Assembly: GCA_003991915.1 (NCBI GenBank)
Contig: RQTK01000895.1
Location: 23,455 to 87,454, forward strand
Length of the DNA stretch: 64,000 nt
Reading direction: 5' to 3'
DNA from: Elysia chlorotica
Lineage: Eukaryota; Mollusca; Gastropoda; Plakobranchidae
This document shows, piece by piece, positions 35,097 through 46,455 of the stretch (the stretch's first letter is position 1; each line of letters starts with the position of its first letter). The position numbers and the translations under genes are program-made. Under the pieces are notes generated by a model that worked only from the letters and a program-made list of their open reading frames with translations, was not told the origin of the DNA and did not search any database.

Positions 35097-36570
35097 TCAA
35101 AGCAAATGATTTAAGTGACAGAGGATCTAACGTTCATTGGAAATTAGCTTAAGACAGTAATTTTTACGAAGTATCATTCAAGCCCAAACTGTTCCAAATC
35201 TTCCTATACAAAGATGAATAATTTAATTATATATGAACTTTTTGTACTGAGATTTATTTTTTCAAACTATCAGGCAGATGAACTTTCCTTTGGGGAGCAG
35301 ATAATCTTTATAAGGCACATAGACTTTTCAGCATTCTCAGATTTAATTAAGCCACAGAAAAGGGATACGACATTTTATAGACATGCGAGTGTGCTGTGGG
35401 TATGGGCCCTCAGACTGAATGTAAACATGTGGGTGTGATCCTGTTTCCTCTCTTGCAACACACCGAAAAAACACTGATCATCACTCAAGTCACATGCACA
35501 CACAAAATAGAAACATTCCACACTATTGTTGGAGAGGATTCCAACTCTACTTTAAGCTGGGATACAAAACACATGGTGCAAATCCTGCAATGATAGGTTG
35601 TAAAACCGCAAAAGAAAAAGGCTATAGAATGATGTGCAACCTTAGTTTTTATTATTGTATGGTGAATAAATTTAATTAGTACAATGAAGTTTCTCTGTTT
35701 CTATAGACTTCTTAGTACATTTGTAAAAGATAAACCAGAAACTGAGGGACAAAACTTTATAACATTGATTATTGTGGGGCCAAATTGAATGATTCCCACT
35801 GGTCTAAAAAAAAAGGTTTCCTATTATCCTTTGAAAGATATAATGTTTTAGTCCTGTAAAAGCTAAAAAAGCTAAGTTAGACACCTCAATTTGTGGGAAA
35901 AAGATACCAGATATGCCTAGCGTTAAAAGTAAACAGAATATGTTGTGGAACAATGTTAGAAAGATAACAAAATAACCAAGGAGGAAAGGAGCCATCCAGA
36001 AGGGTAGCAAAATTTACATATTACAAGATATGGCGAGTTTGATCAAAAAGATTTGGCGCTGTTCATAAAAGAGAGGAAACATTAGATCAATCAAAGCTTG
36101 TGACTATTTCCGAAAGATATGTGGAATTTCATGGCACAAATGATGCCGGAAGTTTTAAAAAGTAGTAAAAGCTGACACTTCCAAGAAAAAGTTGAAAGCT
36201 GGTTACCTGAAAAAATGTTTAGCAAGCTCCCGACACAAGTGGTAGTTGAAGACAGCTATTGAATCTACTATAAAAATAGAGAAGCCACCAGGTAACAGAC
36301 AAAAGGGGTTTATAATCTTAAACTTTAAAGGGGGGTTAAACAATGTTGCACTAGCAGCATTAATGCATGTTCTAGAATCTCCTGCACACATTTTTAGAGC
36401 AAACAAAATGGAGAAGCTTAGAACTGTCCAGACCAACATCATCAAGAAGAAAAGTTTAGCTGCTTTTGTTTTGTTAAATCTTCATTTACTTGTGGAGGGG
36501 ATGAGTGCAATAAATTAGAATGTCAGGGATGTCAGTTGAAAAGCCTTGAACTTCAATCAGAACAACAGAG
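35097..36570. other. Protein-like but broken sequence, possibly the same decayed transposon
   Basis: Several plus-strand open frames of 60-90 codons (35214-35438, 35494-35679, 36246-36518) interrupted by stops. None shows a domain that I can name. Confidence 0.3.
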
Positions 36571-36577
36571 GATTACA

Positions 36578-36600
36578 GCTTAATAATAATAATAATAATA

Positions 36601-36639
<39 letters not shown>

Positions 36640-36662
36640 TAATAATAATAATAATAATAATT
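36578..36662. repeat. (AAT)n microsatellite
   Basis: AAT array with two single-base slips. Confidence 0.95.
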
Positions 36663-37610
36663 AATTTTAGTGACACCCTCAGATTCAAGCACCTCACATG
36701 GCTCCAACTGAGCCACTTCCAAAACCTAAAGTTTTTTTCTTTTCCAAGACTAGAGTATGTATAACTATAAATGTAATATCGAATGAGAAAGAAAGAACGA
36801 GTAAGTTATTTCCTTCTCCAAGATGTAGATCTAGATCTTTTAATCGAATATCGGATACTATATATTGGAGTTTCTTTGTAGGTCTTGTACCACGGCACAG
36901 AAATACACAAGAAATGAGAAAGCAAGGTTTTTCTGTGATGTCAATACAAAAGCACATGTAGCCAGGTTTTAACGTAATGAATATTTCCAGCTGAAATATC
37001 TAGAATATCTGAAGCGGAGAAAACAGGATTACACTGGGTTTTTTTACAGTCCGCTTTGGCAACTCACATCGTCCCGTTCTCAATCGGAGATTCGCGTTAT
37101 TAATTACATGTATGACATGTATATTCCGGGCCATGGCAGAAAGCTTCCGATGGCGGCAGGATTTTTCCTCAGCACCGCGCCACCACAGATTTCCGAGATA
37201 TCCCGGAACTCTGACGTCCAAACAATAGGGAAGGAAATTCTTCGCTAGCACAAACGGAGAAATGTGAGCACTCAAACACTGTCCAATATATGTTAATTTA
37301 TCCTAGTGTTGTTAATATAGTTTCTATGAATGTTCTATTTCAGATTTTCATTAAGACTAGAAGGCTAATGGCCTTTTAAAAAAAGGAGCACAATACAACT
37401 TTAACTTGGGATTTGAAGTAAAAAAACCTTTTTTTAAAAATAAGATTAAATGAATCACTGGACGGAAAATCAAAATCATTTTTCTGCATTTATACAAGTG
37501 CTTTCATACACATACATAGACTTGTAACTACATATGGCTACTTCTGGAACTTACCGTCACCTCCTTTTTACATCACATAAGGCACTTTTATATAAAAAAA
37601 AATAACATAA
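36663..37610. other. Region downstream of the MYSM1-like gene
   Basis: It probably includes the 3' UTR on its right side. No clear poly(A) signal was fixed and no other gene is seen. Confidence 0.35.
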
Positions 37611-38255
37611 TCAATGTGCACTGGACATGCTTGCTTGTGGAGATCTTGGTTTCGCTCGTTCAAGGCTAGACAAAGTTCCTATGGGGGGTGAACGTGGTGT
37701 GCCCTGTGTAAATTTCTCCAAGAAAATCTGTTCTAGCCAATGCATAACCTCATCCACCTTGCTCTTGTTCACAGATGAAGATGACGCCACCGTTGTTGAT
37801 GCGGCTGCTGTTGATGATGATAGTCTCTGCTGCTCTGAAGTAGTGATAAAGTTTGATCTTGATGGCGGTAGATGGTCTGGAAATGTCATTGTATCCACAG
37901 TTAGGCATGTCATTTTAGACCTCTCAAGATCTAAGCTTTTATGAAAGCTAGATGGTGAATGTGATACACTGGTATGAGAGGATGATGAATTGGTCCTGGC
38001 TGGAGAGTCATTTTTCTCTGTGTTTTTGTGATTCATGAAAGCCTCCGAACTTGCAGACTGATGGTTCAGCCCTTTGGATACATGACCCACAGATCCGTTT
38101 TGAACTTTAGACAACAGAGGCTTCAGTAGCTCAGCAGTATTAGCTCTCACAAGTGGACCACATGCAGAAACTGACTTTGAAGACGTGTGCCCTTCTGATG
38201 GCAAACTATTTTCCTGGTCCTCTGGAACCAAAAGCCTCTTCACAGATTGTAACAT
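37611..38255 (-). CDS. MYSM1: MYSM1-like terminal exon
   Basis: Acceptor cccctgcag|atgttacaa in phase 0; 214 codons, then TGA at 37613-37611. The Met at the exon start is internal. Mostly Ser/Thr-rich linker, ending in an acidic-hydrophobic helix. Confidence 0.82.
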   Translation of the reverse strand: MLQSVKRLLVPEDQENSLPSEGHTSSKSVSACGPLVRANTAELLKPLLSKVQNGSVGHVSKGLNHQSASSEAFMNHKNTEKNDSPARTNSSSSHTSVSHSPSSFHKSLDLERSKMTCLTVDTMTFPDHLPPSRSNFITTSEQQRLSSSTAAASTTVASSSSVNKSKVDEVMHWLEQIFLEKFTQGTPRSPPIGTLSSLERAKPRSPQASMSSAH

Positions 38256-41200
38256 CTGCAGGGGAGAGAAAAATGTTCTACTTACACAGTACACTCAAAA
38301 TGATACATTAAATGCTCTAAAATAAAATTTTAAAAAGACCAGGTATGTATTTTATCAGAATATTCATGTGGTTTCTCAAAATTGTTTTCAGAATTTAAGG
38401 TCTCTACATTTATCTCTCCAAGCTTACTGACATGACAATAGCAAAAAAAATAGCATCAGTTTTTGAACTTGAAAATAAAAAAATTTCCACAAATCCTTGG
38501 TGCAACATGGTTTGCCTGCACTGTGCCTCCCACCTCCCAACACACACACACTTTTCTCAATAGCTTCCCTTGCTTACCTTGGAGAGGCATGTTATCCCCA
38601 GAGAAGAACGGTACTGACAGGACAGCATCACCCTATTGACGTAGTTGGAATATTTTTCTGCCAGTTCACTTGCTGGACCAAGGATTTCTCGCAGGTTGTC
38701 ACGGTACACAATATCATAGGCGAACTTGTAAGGAATATCTGATTAAACGGAGGAAAAACAATTTTACTGCTACCTAAGGTATTTTGAAAAATAAAATTTC
38801 ATTATAGATAATACAAATATTATGTTAAAAGCAATCAAATTGTGAATCTAAATCCTCAATTGATTTATTATTTATCGAGAGTTAGTATGTATTTCAATAA
38901 GTTGAAATAAAATTTTGTGAAACATTTTTTTCCAGAAAAATACCTATATTGCTGAAGTGTAAGAACAAATGTAATCATGCTTTTGGTTTGTTTGCTTAAT
39001 CACATCACTAGAAGTAAAAAAGTTGCAAACTGGTGACTGCAAAACAGCCACTTATAAAAAAAATACAATATTTTATTTCAAAACGGTTTCCACATGTTGA
39101 GGCAACCAAGGTGAATCAGACACAAGTTGGAAATTTGGCTTTTGGGTTTATTCATAGTGAGTTAAAAAGTAGTAACGCATTTACAGCGGTTGAAAAATGT
39201 ACAGCTTTTTTTATTCTAGAACCAGAAATATTCAAATTATATTGGAAATGAAAAAGCTCAGTATATACTATCTTTTATATTTAGAGACCTCTAGCTCAAA
39301 ATCTATATTGGCGACTTGCACCAGATTCATAATTTAATGAAAAAGGAATGCCTGTATGCCATTTTGACAGCGTACAATATATAAATGATACATAAGAAAT
39401 AGTTAGATATACAACAGAACCCAATGATCAAAATCAAGGCATGCAAAAAATTATTAATTATTACTCTGTATTAGTGTTTTGTTTTGTTTTTGGAGGTGCC
39501 TGCCATTTAAATGTATTGTACCAACCCAGAATCTGTAAAATATTTTTAACTTAGGAGAACTTACTGCACAGAAACTCCTTGCTGTGAAATTCACTGATGG
39601 TTAGACAGCGTATGTCAGAATTGACTGATGGGCTTAGGGTGTTGTAAGGACTTATGATGACCCCAACAAAATGATTGCCTCCTTTGGAAAACCAGTACTA
39701 AGGAATGAGAGAGGGGAGAAAAGTTTCGTAAATCCCAATCAGTCAATCTCAATCACATGTCTCCAGAAAAAAGGTTTGCAAGGAAAAAAAAACAATCAAT
39801 ATTACAGAGAAAAGATTTGTTTACTTAAAGCTACTCAGGTACTAAAATAATGATTCAGTTACACAAGTTAAAACGAACTAGTACATGAAATGTTCCTTGC
39901 CAAGTAATATGAGTAATAATCCTATGAAACGCTGCTGTCAGTTTCCATGGTTTTAAAAATATTAGATTATTAATTACCATTCTCATAGATAATCTGTATC
40001 AAATTTCATACGCAAGTGATCAGAAGGTTAATCACATGGAGAAAAAAAAGTACCTGAAACTTTTGCTGGGTCTCTATGTCTCTCACAGAGGGATCAGGGC
40101 TAAAGGTGGGATGTGAGTGGTACCAACCCACCACTTGCATGCCCACATCCTCTATCTGCTCACTGGCCAGGGTTTGAGATACTGGAACAAAGGAAATAAA
40201 TATGTATAGAGTGTTTGAAAACATAAACTTGTTAAGACAATCACCACATGTTAAAGTATAGAAATATCTCAGCTTATTCATAGCAGTTTACCTTTTACTA
40301 TTATTGCTCGATTTTAAAAAAAATCATGAACTCTTATTATAGTTCGAAATTTTTATTTGCACTTTTCATTTCACGAAGCAATTAAAGTAAGGGTGTAAAA
40401 AATGGCTGAAATGGATATATTATGTATGTTTGTCTTCTCAGCTCTATATACTTTCTATTTCCTATATTTTGTGTATAACAAAAACAGATGGTTGCTGAAC
40501 CCAAACACAGCTTCTTATTCTGACCCTCAATAAAATTAATATGATATCCCTCTATTATTTAAAGCAACAAAAAATATGAAAATTTCCAAACCTGGGTCCA
40601 TCTCACACTGCATTCCAGTGCTCATACTCTTGCAGGGGACTGCCATGCTGACTGTGAGTCTGTGTCTCTGGGAACAGAACTGCCCTCCCAACATACCAAT
40701 TACCTCTGTCTTCGAGATGTGAGCGTGGATATCCATGATGGCCAGTGCTGTGCTGAACATTTCTATCTCATAAGGAGCCTGTGGACATGAAATGTATATT
40801 TTTGTTATTAATCATTGCATTATAATCACTCCTCACATGCAGGTGAAATATCTACGAATTACACAGTAAACTTTATTCATATGGTGGTCTCTGACTCGAC
40901 CAGTTTAAAAAAAGCAGCGGATCAAACCCGTAGCTCTCTCAATAGAAGTCGCACACTCTACCCTTGGGCCACCTCTCTATTAGAGAGAGAGAGGAGAGAC
41001 AGACAAACACATAAAGACCCAAGGAGAGATAGCAGAAGGGATAGAGAAAATTGAGGTGCTTGTTGAATGGTCATGTCACATTTTCTCCTCAGTGATTGGA
41101 TACATGTCTACCCACCCTTGCATCACCAAACAACTGCTGTCCACCAATGGTTTTTATTCAGGGCAGGGGCAGGTCCTTACAGTGCGAGGGGTTTAGGTCC

Positions 41201-42100
41201 ATCTGTTAACATCTTAATGTAAAACTGAGTTGCCTGACTGCACACCCACAGGCACCGCAAGGCGGCGTGACACAGAGATGGCGAAAGGAAGATTTCTCCG
41301 ACCTTCTCAAGTGTCTCTCATACCCCTCCCCTACTGCTATCACCCATCTGATCACATGTATTTAGATATGTGCGACACTGTTATTGGTCTTAGATCAATA
41401 TAGAAATAATCACCATGCTGGAGATGGTAAAATAATGTTAGCTTGACAATTTAAAAAAAAAAATTGCATTTGGCTCTCTTAAAACAGGTTCTTATATTTT
41501 AGATGAGGCCAAAAGAAGGTGATTAGGGCTGTTAATTAAAGAGAAAGAATTATGTTTCATAGGGTGATCGGGTTCGAAGACAATGGGTTTATAAGCGGAG
41601 AGTCCTTCGTGAAGACTACTGTATATGAAATACATTTTTTTGTTCTTTGTTATCTTGCTAAGGCCCTTAAAAGCACCAAATAAAATCCAACATCTATTTA
41701 CAGGATGCAAATGGCTAGAAATCATTGGATCAATTGCCAAATACTGCAAAATGAGCAAAGCTTAACTTTGTGATGATTTGGTCATAGTTAGGAATTGTGG
41801 TCATGGTAGATGGGTGTATATTTCTTTCCATTAGGTGCCAGTAAGGTCTTGAAAAATATATTTCCTATTTGATAAATTACATGTCCCTAAAAAACATAGA
41901 ATTCGACTACAATATAATTATTTAAAATAGTTACATTTATAAACACATTAGGGTGAAATATATTAAAAAACAAAACTCACAGTATTTTCTTCAGAAAATG
42001 GCAGGCAAGGCACAAGTTTAAAAGGATCATAAACCGGTTTGACTGTCCTTGAACCTTTAGGCTTTTTGCTTGCATCTGCCTGTTTCTTCTCAATGTTATG
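37611..42100 (-). CDS. MYSM1: MYSM1-like JAMM/MPN+ histone H2A deubiquitinase (3' six exons, partial)
   Basis: Exons in transcript order are 41981-42100, 40592-40778, 40054-40181, 39565-39697, 38578-38738 and 37611-38255. All junctions are GT-AG in matching phase and give 457 residues. The MPN+ zinc site is complete: Glu65 in [10 protein letters not shown], then H124-x-H126-x7-S134-x2-D137 in [34 protein letters not shown] and [17 protein letters not shown] follow human MYSM1 closely and differ from MPND. MYSM1 removes ubiquitin from H2A in the nucleus and so relieves repression. The Ser-rich stretch and the last helix ([17 protein letters not shown]) form the C-terminus. The SANT and SWIRM domains expected N-terminally were not found between 42101 and 47515, so those exons are undetected, lost, or beyond the neighbouring gene. 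The model begins at an acceptor, not at an ATG. Confidence 0.88.
38578..38738 (-). CDS. MYSM1: MYSM1-like exon (post-MPN helical region)
   Basis: 161 bases between a taatcag acceptor and a gtaagc donor. Encodes [19 protein letters not shown] and the following helices, equivalent to the LPYKF region after the MPN core. Confidence 0.85.
39565..39697 (-). CDS. MYSM1: MYSM1-like exon (MPN core, SPYN segment)
   Basis: 133 bases between a ccttag acceptor and a gtaagt donor. Encodes [19 protein letters not shown] and the following strand. Confidence 0.88.
40054..40181 (-). CDS. MYSM1: MYSM1-like exon (JAMM zinc ligands)
   Basis: 128 bases between a gttccag acceptor and a gtactt donor. Carries both zinc His residues, the Ser and the Asp of the JAMM motif. 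Confidence 0.92.
40592..40778 (-). CDS. MYSM1: MYSM1-like exon (MPN start, catalytic Glu)
   Basis: 187 bases between a tccacag acceptor and a gtttgg donor. Encodes [20 protein letters not shown], the catalytic Glu in KTEVIG, and [15 protein letters not shown]. Confidence 0.92.
40860..40985 (-). mobile_element. tRNA-like SINE fragment in a MYSM1-like intron
   Basis: Reverse complement carries a tRNA-like head (ggcccaagggtagagtgtgc) and a B-box-like cgggtttgatcc. Degraded. Confidence 0.4.
41981..42100 (-). CDS. MYSM1: MYSM1-like exon (linker before MPN)
   Basis: 120 bases, phase 0 at both ends, between a cttttcag acceptor and a gtgagt donor. Encodes a Lys-rich linker and [18 protein letters not shown]. 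It is the most 5' exon that I can support. Confidence 0.8.
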
Positions 42101-42949
42101 CTGAAAAGAGAAAAAAAAGAGTAATTGCTGTATTGGATCCATTCAAAGAACTTGGAAGTAAAAAGGCAGATTTCACAAAATAGGGACATGGAGGTGGTGC
42201 CAACTTTTAAGTTGTATTTGAGATATGTTGATAAATTCTTTTGTTTTTCTTTATTTACAGGTATTGTTTGTGTATTAAATGAGATAGAAAAGAAACCATA
42301 TAAGTGTTTAAGTTTTTTTCTAATTTCTTTTCGGTTTAGCTGTTTTTTCGGTTCAGCCGTTTTCGGTTTAAGTGTGTTCCACTGTATCTTCAAAATGTTT
42401 TAATTTTTCAAATATTTCAGAAGGTAAAACTACAGTTGTCTGATAAAAAATGCAACCAAAAATGTGTGATTCACTTTCACACACACAGAAAAAAAAAACA
42501 ATACTTAACTCTTTTCTTCCTTACTTATTTCACAAGATGACAATCCTTTATTTTTTTTGTAATGGCCGATAATATACTTGCATAAACTAAGCTGTCATCT
42601 GCATTTTTTGCGGCCGCAAATGACAATTTGCGGCCGCAAATATTAGGGCCAAAGGCAAAATTTGGCAAATTCCCCAAAATTGGCAATTCTTGACAAATTT
42701 CGGCAAAATGCGAGAAAAAGAAAAAAAAGTAAAAGTGCGGAACTGAAAAATATCACAGTTGCACCTTTATATTGGCCCAAACCCCAAGGGAAGCTACTCT
42801 CTAGGCTAATTCTAGTTATTACATTTGATCTAGAATAAATTCCAGTCATGGATCGTTTCCTGAAAAAAGACCCCAAGTGTGCCAGACACACAACAGCTCA
42901 AGAAAGACATAGTGAGTTCAAGACACATGTCAGTGGTCAGCTCTTGTTC

Positions 42950-43100
42950 TGCACCTCTTGCAACATTGTGCTTGACCACAAATGAAAGCCGGTCACATTA
43001 TACTGACACCGACCCAACCAGTAGGGAACGTAACAGCCAGGTTTCGAACTCGGGACCTTTTGCGATGTTCTACCCCTGGACCACCGCGGTAACGCACAAC
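42950..43100 (-). mobile_element. SINE family A head, minus strand
   Basis: Reverse complement shows a ggtccaggggtagaaca A-box region and a ggtttcgaac-type B box near gagttcgaaacctgg, then the 'ctactggttgggtcggtgtc' body. Confidence 0.6.
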
Positions 43101-43399
43101 AAAAATAAGTTAGTGACTGTATTTAATTACATGTATCATCTTATTACATATTTGTGAACTGGTGAAATTATTAATATTATCGCCTTTCATTTATTTTTCA
43201 CGATGACGCACAAAGCATTAATTGGATTTTAGGAATTGAAATGATTCATCGATCAAGCAGCCACTGTTGTTTTTGATTTCTGTTGGCTAATCGTAGGTTC
43301 AAATTGGTGCGGGGCTCTATTTCAATAGTTTAAATTTCTTGCCGTAATTATTATTGTTTTCTTAAACCCATTTAATGTCAACACTATCACTTATAGATC

Positions 43400-43795
43400 T
43401 ATATTTTTTTTTCTTTCCGTTCGACATGTTCACGTGCGGGCTCTGCTCGGGTTATAATACTGGATTCCAGATATATCGAATGGGGATCTTTCGGGGTTGT
43501 TAAAAACATTCTAGCGCAGTATAAATTCTATCTGGATCTACCTCGACTATCATCGGGGTTTAAAAACATTCTAGTGCAGTATAAATTCTATCTGGATCTA
43601 CCTCAACTATCATCGAAAAGGGGATAAACATGGATCTAAAAGATAAATCAAATAACTAGATATAGACTTCTACTACTCATAGATCTACATATAATTTTTT
43701 TTAATCCTTTCCATTCAACATGTTCACGTGCGGGGTTAGGTTATAATACTGAATTCTAGATCTATCGAATGGGGATCTTTCGGGGTTTAAGACAT
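43400..43795. repeat. Nested tandem and direct repeats
   Basis: A ~100-bp block ('gacatgttcacgtgcgg', 'cgaatggggatctttcgggg') occurs at 43400-43500 and 43680-43790. Between them lies a two-unit ~66-bp tandem repeat ('ttaaaaacattctag', 'gtataaattctatctggatc'). Confidence 0.85.
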
Positions 43796-44199
43796 GTAAC
43801 CGTAAATGTAAATGGTTTTAAATATATATGTAAAAATGTGAATATAAAGCTCACAGAGCATTATTATGTTGTATATTTTTATATTATGCGCTATATAAAT
43901 GTCCGATATTATTATGATTATTGTGTTAGTGCTGGAAATAATAAAGGCTGCCTCCTTTAACACTATAAATTGTCTTTTTTTTTTTTAAAATTTTCATATA
44001 GCATGTTTATATTTTTTCGGATGCTTAATTATGCCCGACAAATGTTTTTGACAAATTTGGTCCCTTTTGGCAAATTTTTTGACAAATTTTTGGGTTTTTT
44101 GTGGCAAATTTTGGCAAATTTTAGGCCCCAAATTGGCAAAAAATGCAGATGACAGCTAGACCTAGGGACCAAATAATGATGCGAGCGACTGAGGGAATA

Positions 44200-44345
44200 A
44201 GGTGAAAATAGGTTAGAAAGGGACAGCCACAAACCTAGGTCTAGCTTAGACCAACAGATAAGACAAGTAGACAAAGACACATTTTTAGACAAATGATATG
44301 GACGGGGATCGAACCCGCACCTTCTACTCGGCACCATCTATATCC
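44200..44345 (-). mobile_element. tRNA-Ser/Leu-like SINE (family B), head truncated
   Basis: Shares about 130 bases with 46272-46402, almost without change ('ggttagaaagggacagccac' through 'ggatcgaacccgcacctt'). The B box reads ggttcgatccc on the minus strand. The A-box end is missing. Confidence 0.75.
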
Positions 44346-46270
44346 AAACGACAAGTTATTCATCCTAGATCGAGGTGATTCCCGAAAATAGATTTAGATC
44401 TAGATTAGATCTATATTCCAAGCATTATATCGCAGACCGATTCTAAGGTACCAACTAGATCAGAACTACAGTTTAGATTTAGATACCAAAAGTTCAAAGT
44501 CTAGCGCGCTAAAGATTTGAACTCGTGCAGTACTAACGCTGATCTGAATTTGGTAACGGAGAACCGACCAGCCAGGTGCCTACATCCATGGGAACAGGTA
44601 CCCCGCTACATGGGGCTTACAGCCGGGCCCTGGTCTCGTGTATGTTCGGGATGGCTTTGTGAATTATTTGAAGGACGTTAACATTGTTTTTAGACTTCGG
44701 GTTTTTTTTGTTACTTCCGCCTATCTCTCAGCTTTACGTGAATACCTGATTTGTCTTGTTTTCACTATTTTTAGTCTTTCATACCTCCGAACAACCCGAC
44801 CTATATTTCTACAAACAGTAGCTTCCCGATAATGCACGGGATCAAGGCCGGGTGGGTTAAAATTGTTCAGATCTCTACGCGCACGAGAGCAATCACTCTT
44901 TCGTGATGTGATGGTTTGTTGTGTTTGTTTTTATGGAAATCCCGGTGTTGGTCGTTTGCAAAGTCTTTTGATTTTTACTAATAGGACCGAATACGTATAA
45001 TCATCATGATCTTGTCTAACCGATCCTGACACGCCGTACACTCATAGTTTGGGCTGTATATGTATCAGCAACGTCTCGTCTGTCAAAAACCAGAAGGTTC
45101 TTACTCTCTTCCATGAATGGATCCCACACTTTCAATGCCTTGAACAAGAGCAGCAACCTCTTTGGCAATTTTTCACCTGTGGAATTAGTTGTTGCTAACT
45201 TGAACAACCAAATTATTCCTGAAAACAGCTTTTCTTACTTTGACGATACATGTATAGGCCTACCAAGTTATAAGCTTATTATAAACAGCGCATTATTAAC
45301 AATGTTGCACATGGCTTAGGCCTACAGCCGAAGAAAGTGAACCAAAAATATTTAAATGATTGGAGCATCAATCGAGTTGATACCTCTCCTCAGCTACAAT
45401 ACTATTTTTTATTATCATGAGAATTAAGAAGCTAATCAAACAGTGTTATATCTCTTCGTACTTCCAGGTTTTCGGTTTACGTCTATATAAAAGTTGCAAA
45501 GCCCGTACCCTGCCTTTTCACCCTAGACAACACACATACACTCATTCTAGAAATGATGAGATCGGAGGAACGCATTCTTGATATAGAACTTCTATTTTTC
45601 TCCAGGAGGTTTAGTTGTGCACGAAAGTAATTGGTGATTAGGTCGAATAAGCACATGCAAAAACAACAAGGTCTGAGATGGTGGAAATAGGACAGTTAGG
45701 TGGCTGCAAACACCCTATTGCGTTTGAGGATGTGCGAGGACAGAACGATCGGGAGTTATTGAAAAGTTTGAGTTCAATTGCCTGCACTAGCTGGGCCAAT
45801 CTTATGCACCACGAGTATACTGTGTATGCAGATTCGCCAGTGAGGTTGGAGCTTTCGTTCAATTTCTTGAAGATACGAAAGATAGTGATGACCTAATGGA
45901 TTTAACAGTAAATACATACAATTATAGTGTTCAGCTGCAGCCCAAAGTGTGTCTGTAGTAGTCAAAATAGTCCAGAACCAGTAGGACAAGTACATGTCGA
46001 GCGAGTAATAGAGCTACAACATTCTGTACTTGGTAACATAAGTAAAAATTAAATACCCCTGTTTGGTCTACCACCATCTAGATATCCATCGAAAACAAAG
46101 CGAACCATTACATCACTCAAAAGTGACTGCTATTGGTCTCAAGGTGAATGTACATTGCTACTCTGGCCCATATTGGAGGTTTAGACAGGTTCCTCAAACA
46201 TCTTCAGAAAACTTCTGTTCGGGACAAAATCTGAACGTATCGAATGTCTGGAAAGGTCCTACACAACCAT
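44346..46270. other. Sequence between the MYSM1-like and ZNHIT6-like genes, part 1
   Basis: Has coding-like minus-strand frames (45016-45207, with KALKVWDPFMEESKNLLVF) and plus-strand frames (45678-45896), but no SANT, SWIRM or other domain that I can recognise. Confidence 0.35.
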
Positions 46271-46271
46271 T

Positions 46272-46455
46272 GGTTAGAAAGGGACAGCCACAAACCTAGG
46301 TCTAGCTTAGACCAACAGATAAGACAAGTAGACAAAGACACATTTTTAGACAAATGACATGGACGGGGATCGAACCCGCACCTTCTACTCGGCACCCATC
46401 GCCTTGCCAAGCGAAGACCAGTGTGCTTAACCACTCTGCCATCGCCTCGGCAAGG
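46272..46455 (-). mobile_element. tRNA-Ser/Leu-like SINE (family B), full head
   Basis: Minus strand starts gccgaggcgatggcagagtg, with an A box (tggcagagtggttaagc) and a B box (ggttcgatccc), then a ~110-bp body. The head resembles a tRNA-Ser/Leu. The long body, the recurrence and the lack of a clean acceptor stem argue against a working tRNA gene. Confidence 0.75.

Larger units (their letters stand above)
42590..44157. mobile_element. 1.57-kb element bounded by 22-bp inverted repeats
   Basis: Bases 42590-42611 are the exact reverse complement of 44136-44157 (core gctgtcatctgcattttttg). Both subterminal regions are rich in repeated 'ggcaaatttt' motifs, in mixed orientation. The interior has no transposase frame. 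It has a SINE head (about 42960-43100), a two-unit tandem repeat at 43490-43615 and a ~100-bp direct repeat (43400-43500 and 43680-43790). A non-autonomous DNA transposon with nested insertions is the likely reading. No clear target-site duplication was found. Confidence 0.55.

Noticed and set aside
38255..38294. ATG upstream of the MYSM1-like terminal exon as a gene start
   Set aside because: It lies in the intron; the cccctgcag acceptor at 38256 joins exon 38578-38738 in phase 0.
46380..46455. Functional tRNA-Ser or tRNA-Leu gene
   Set aside because: A and B boxes exist, but the same unit with a long body recurs at 44200 and 54903, and the acceptor stem does not close; it is a SINE head.
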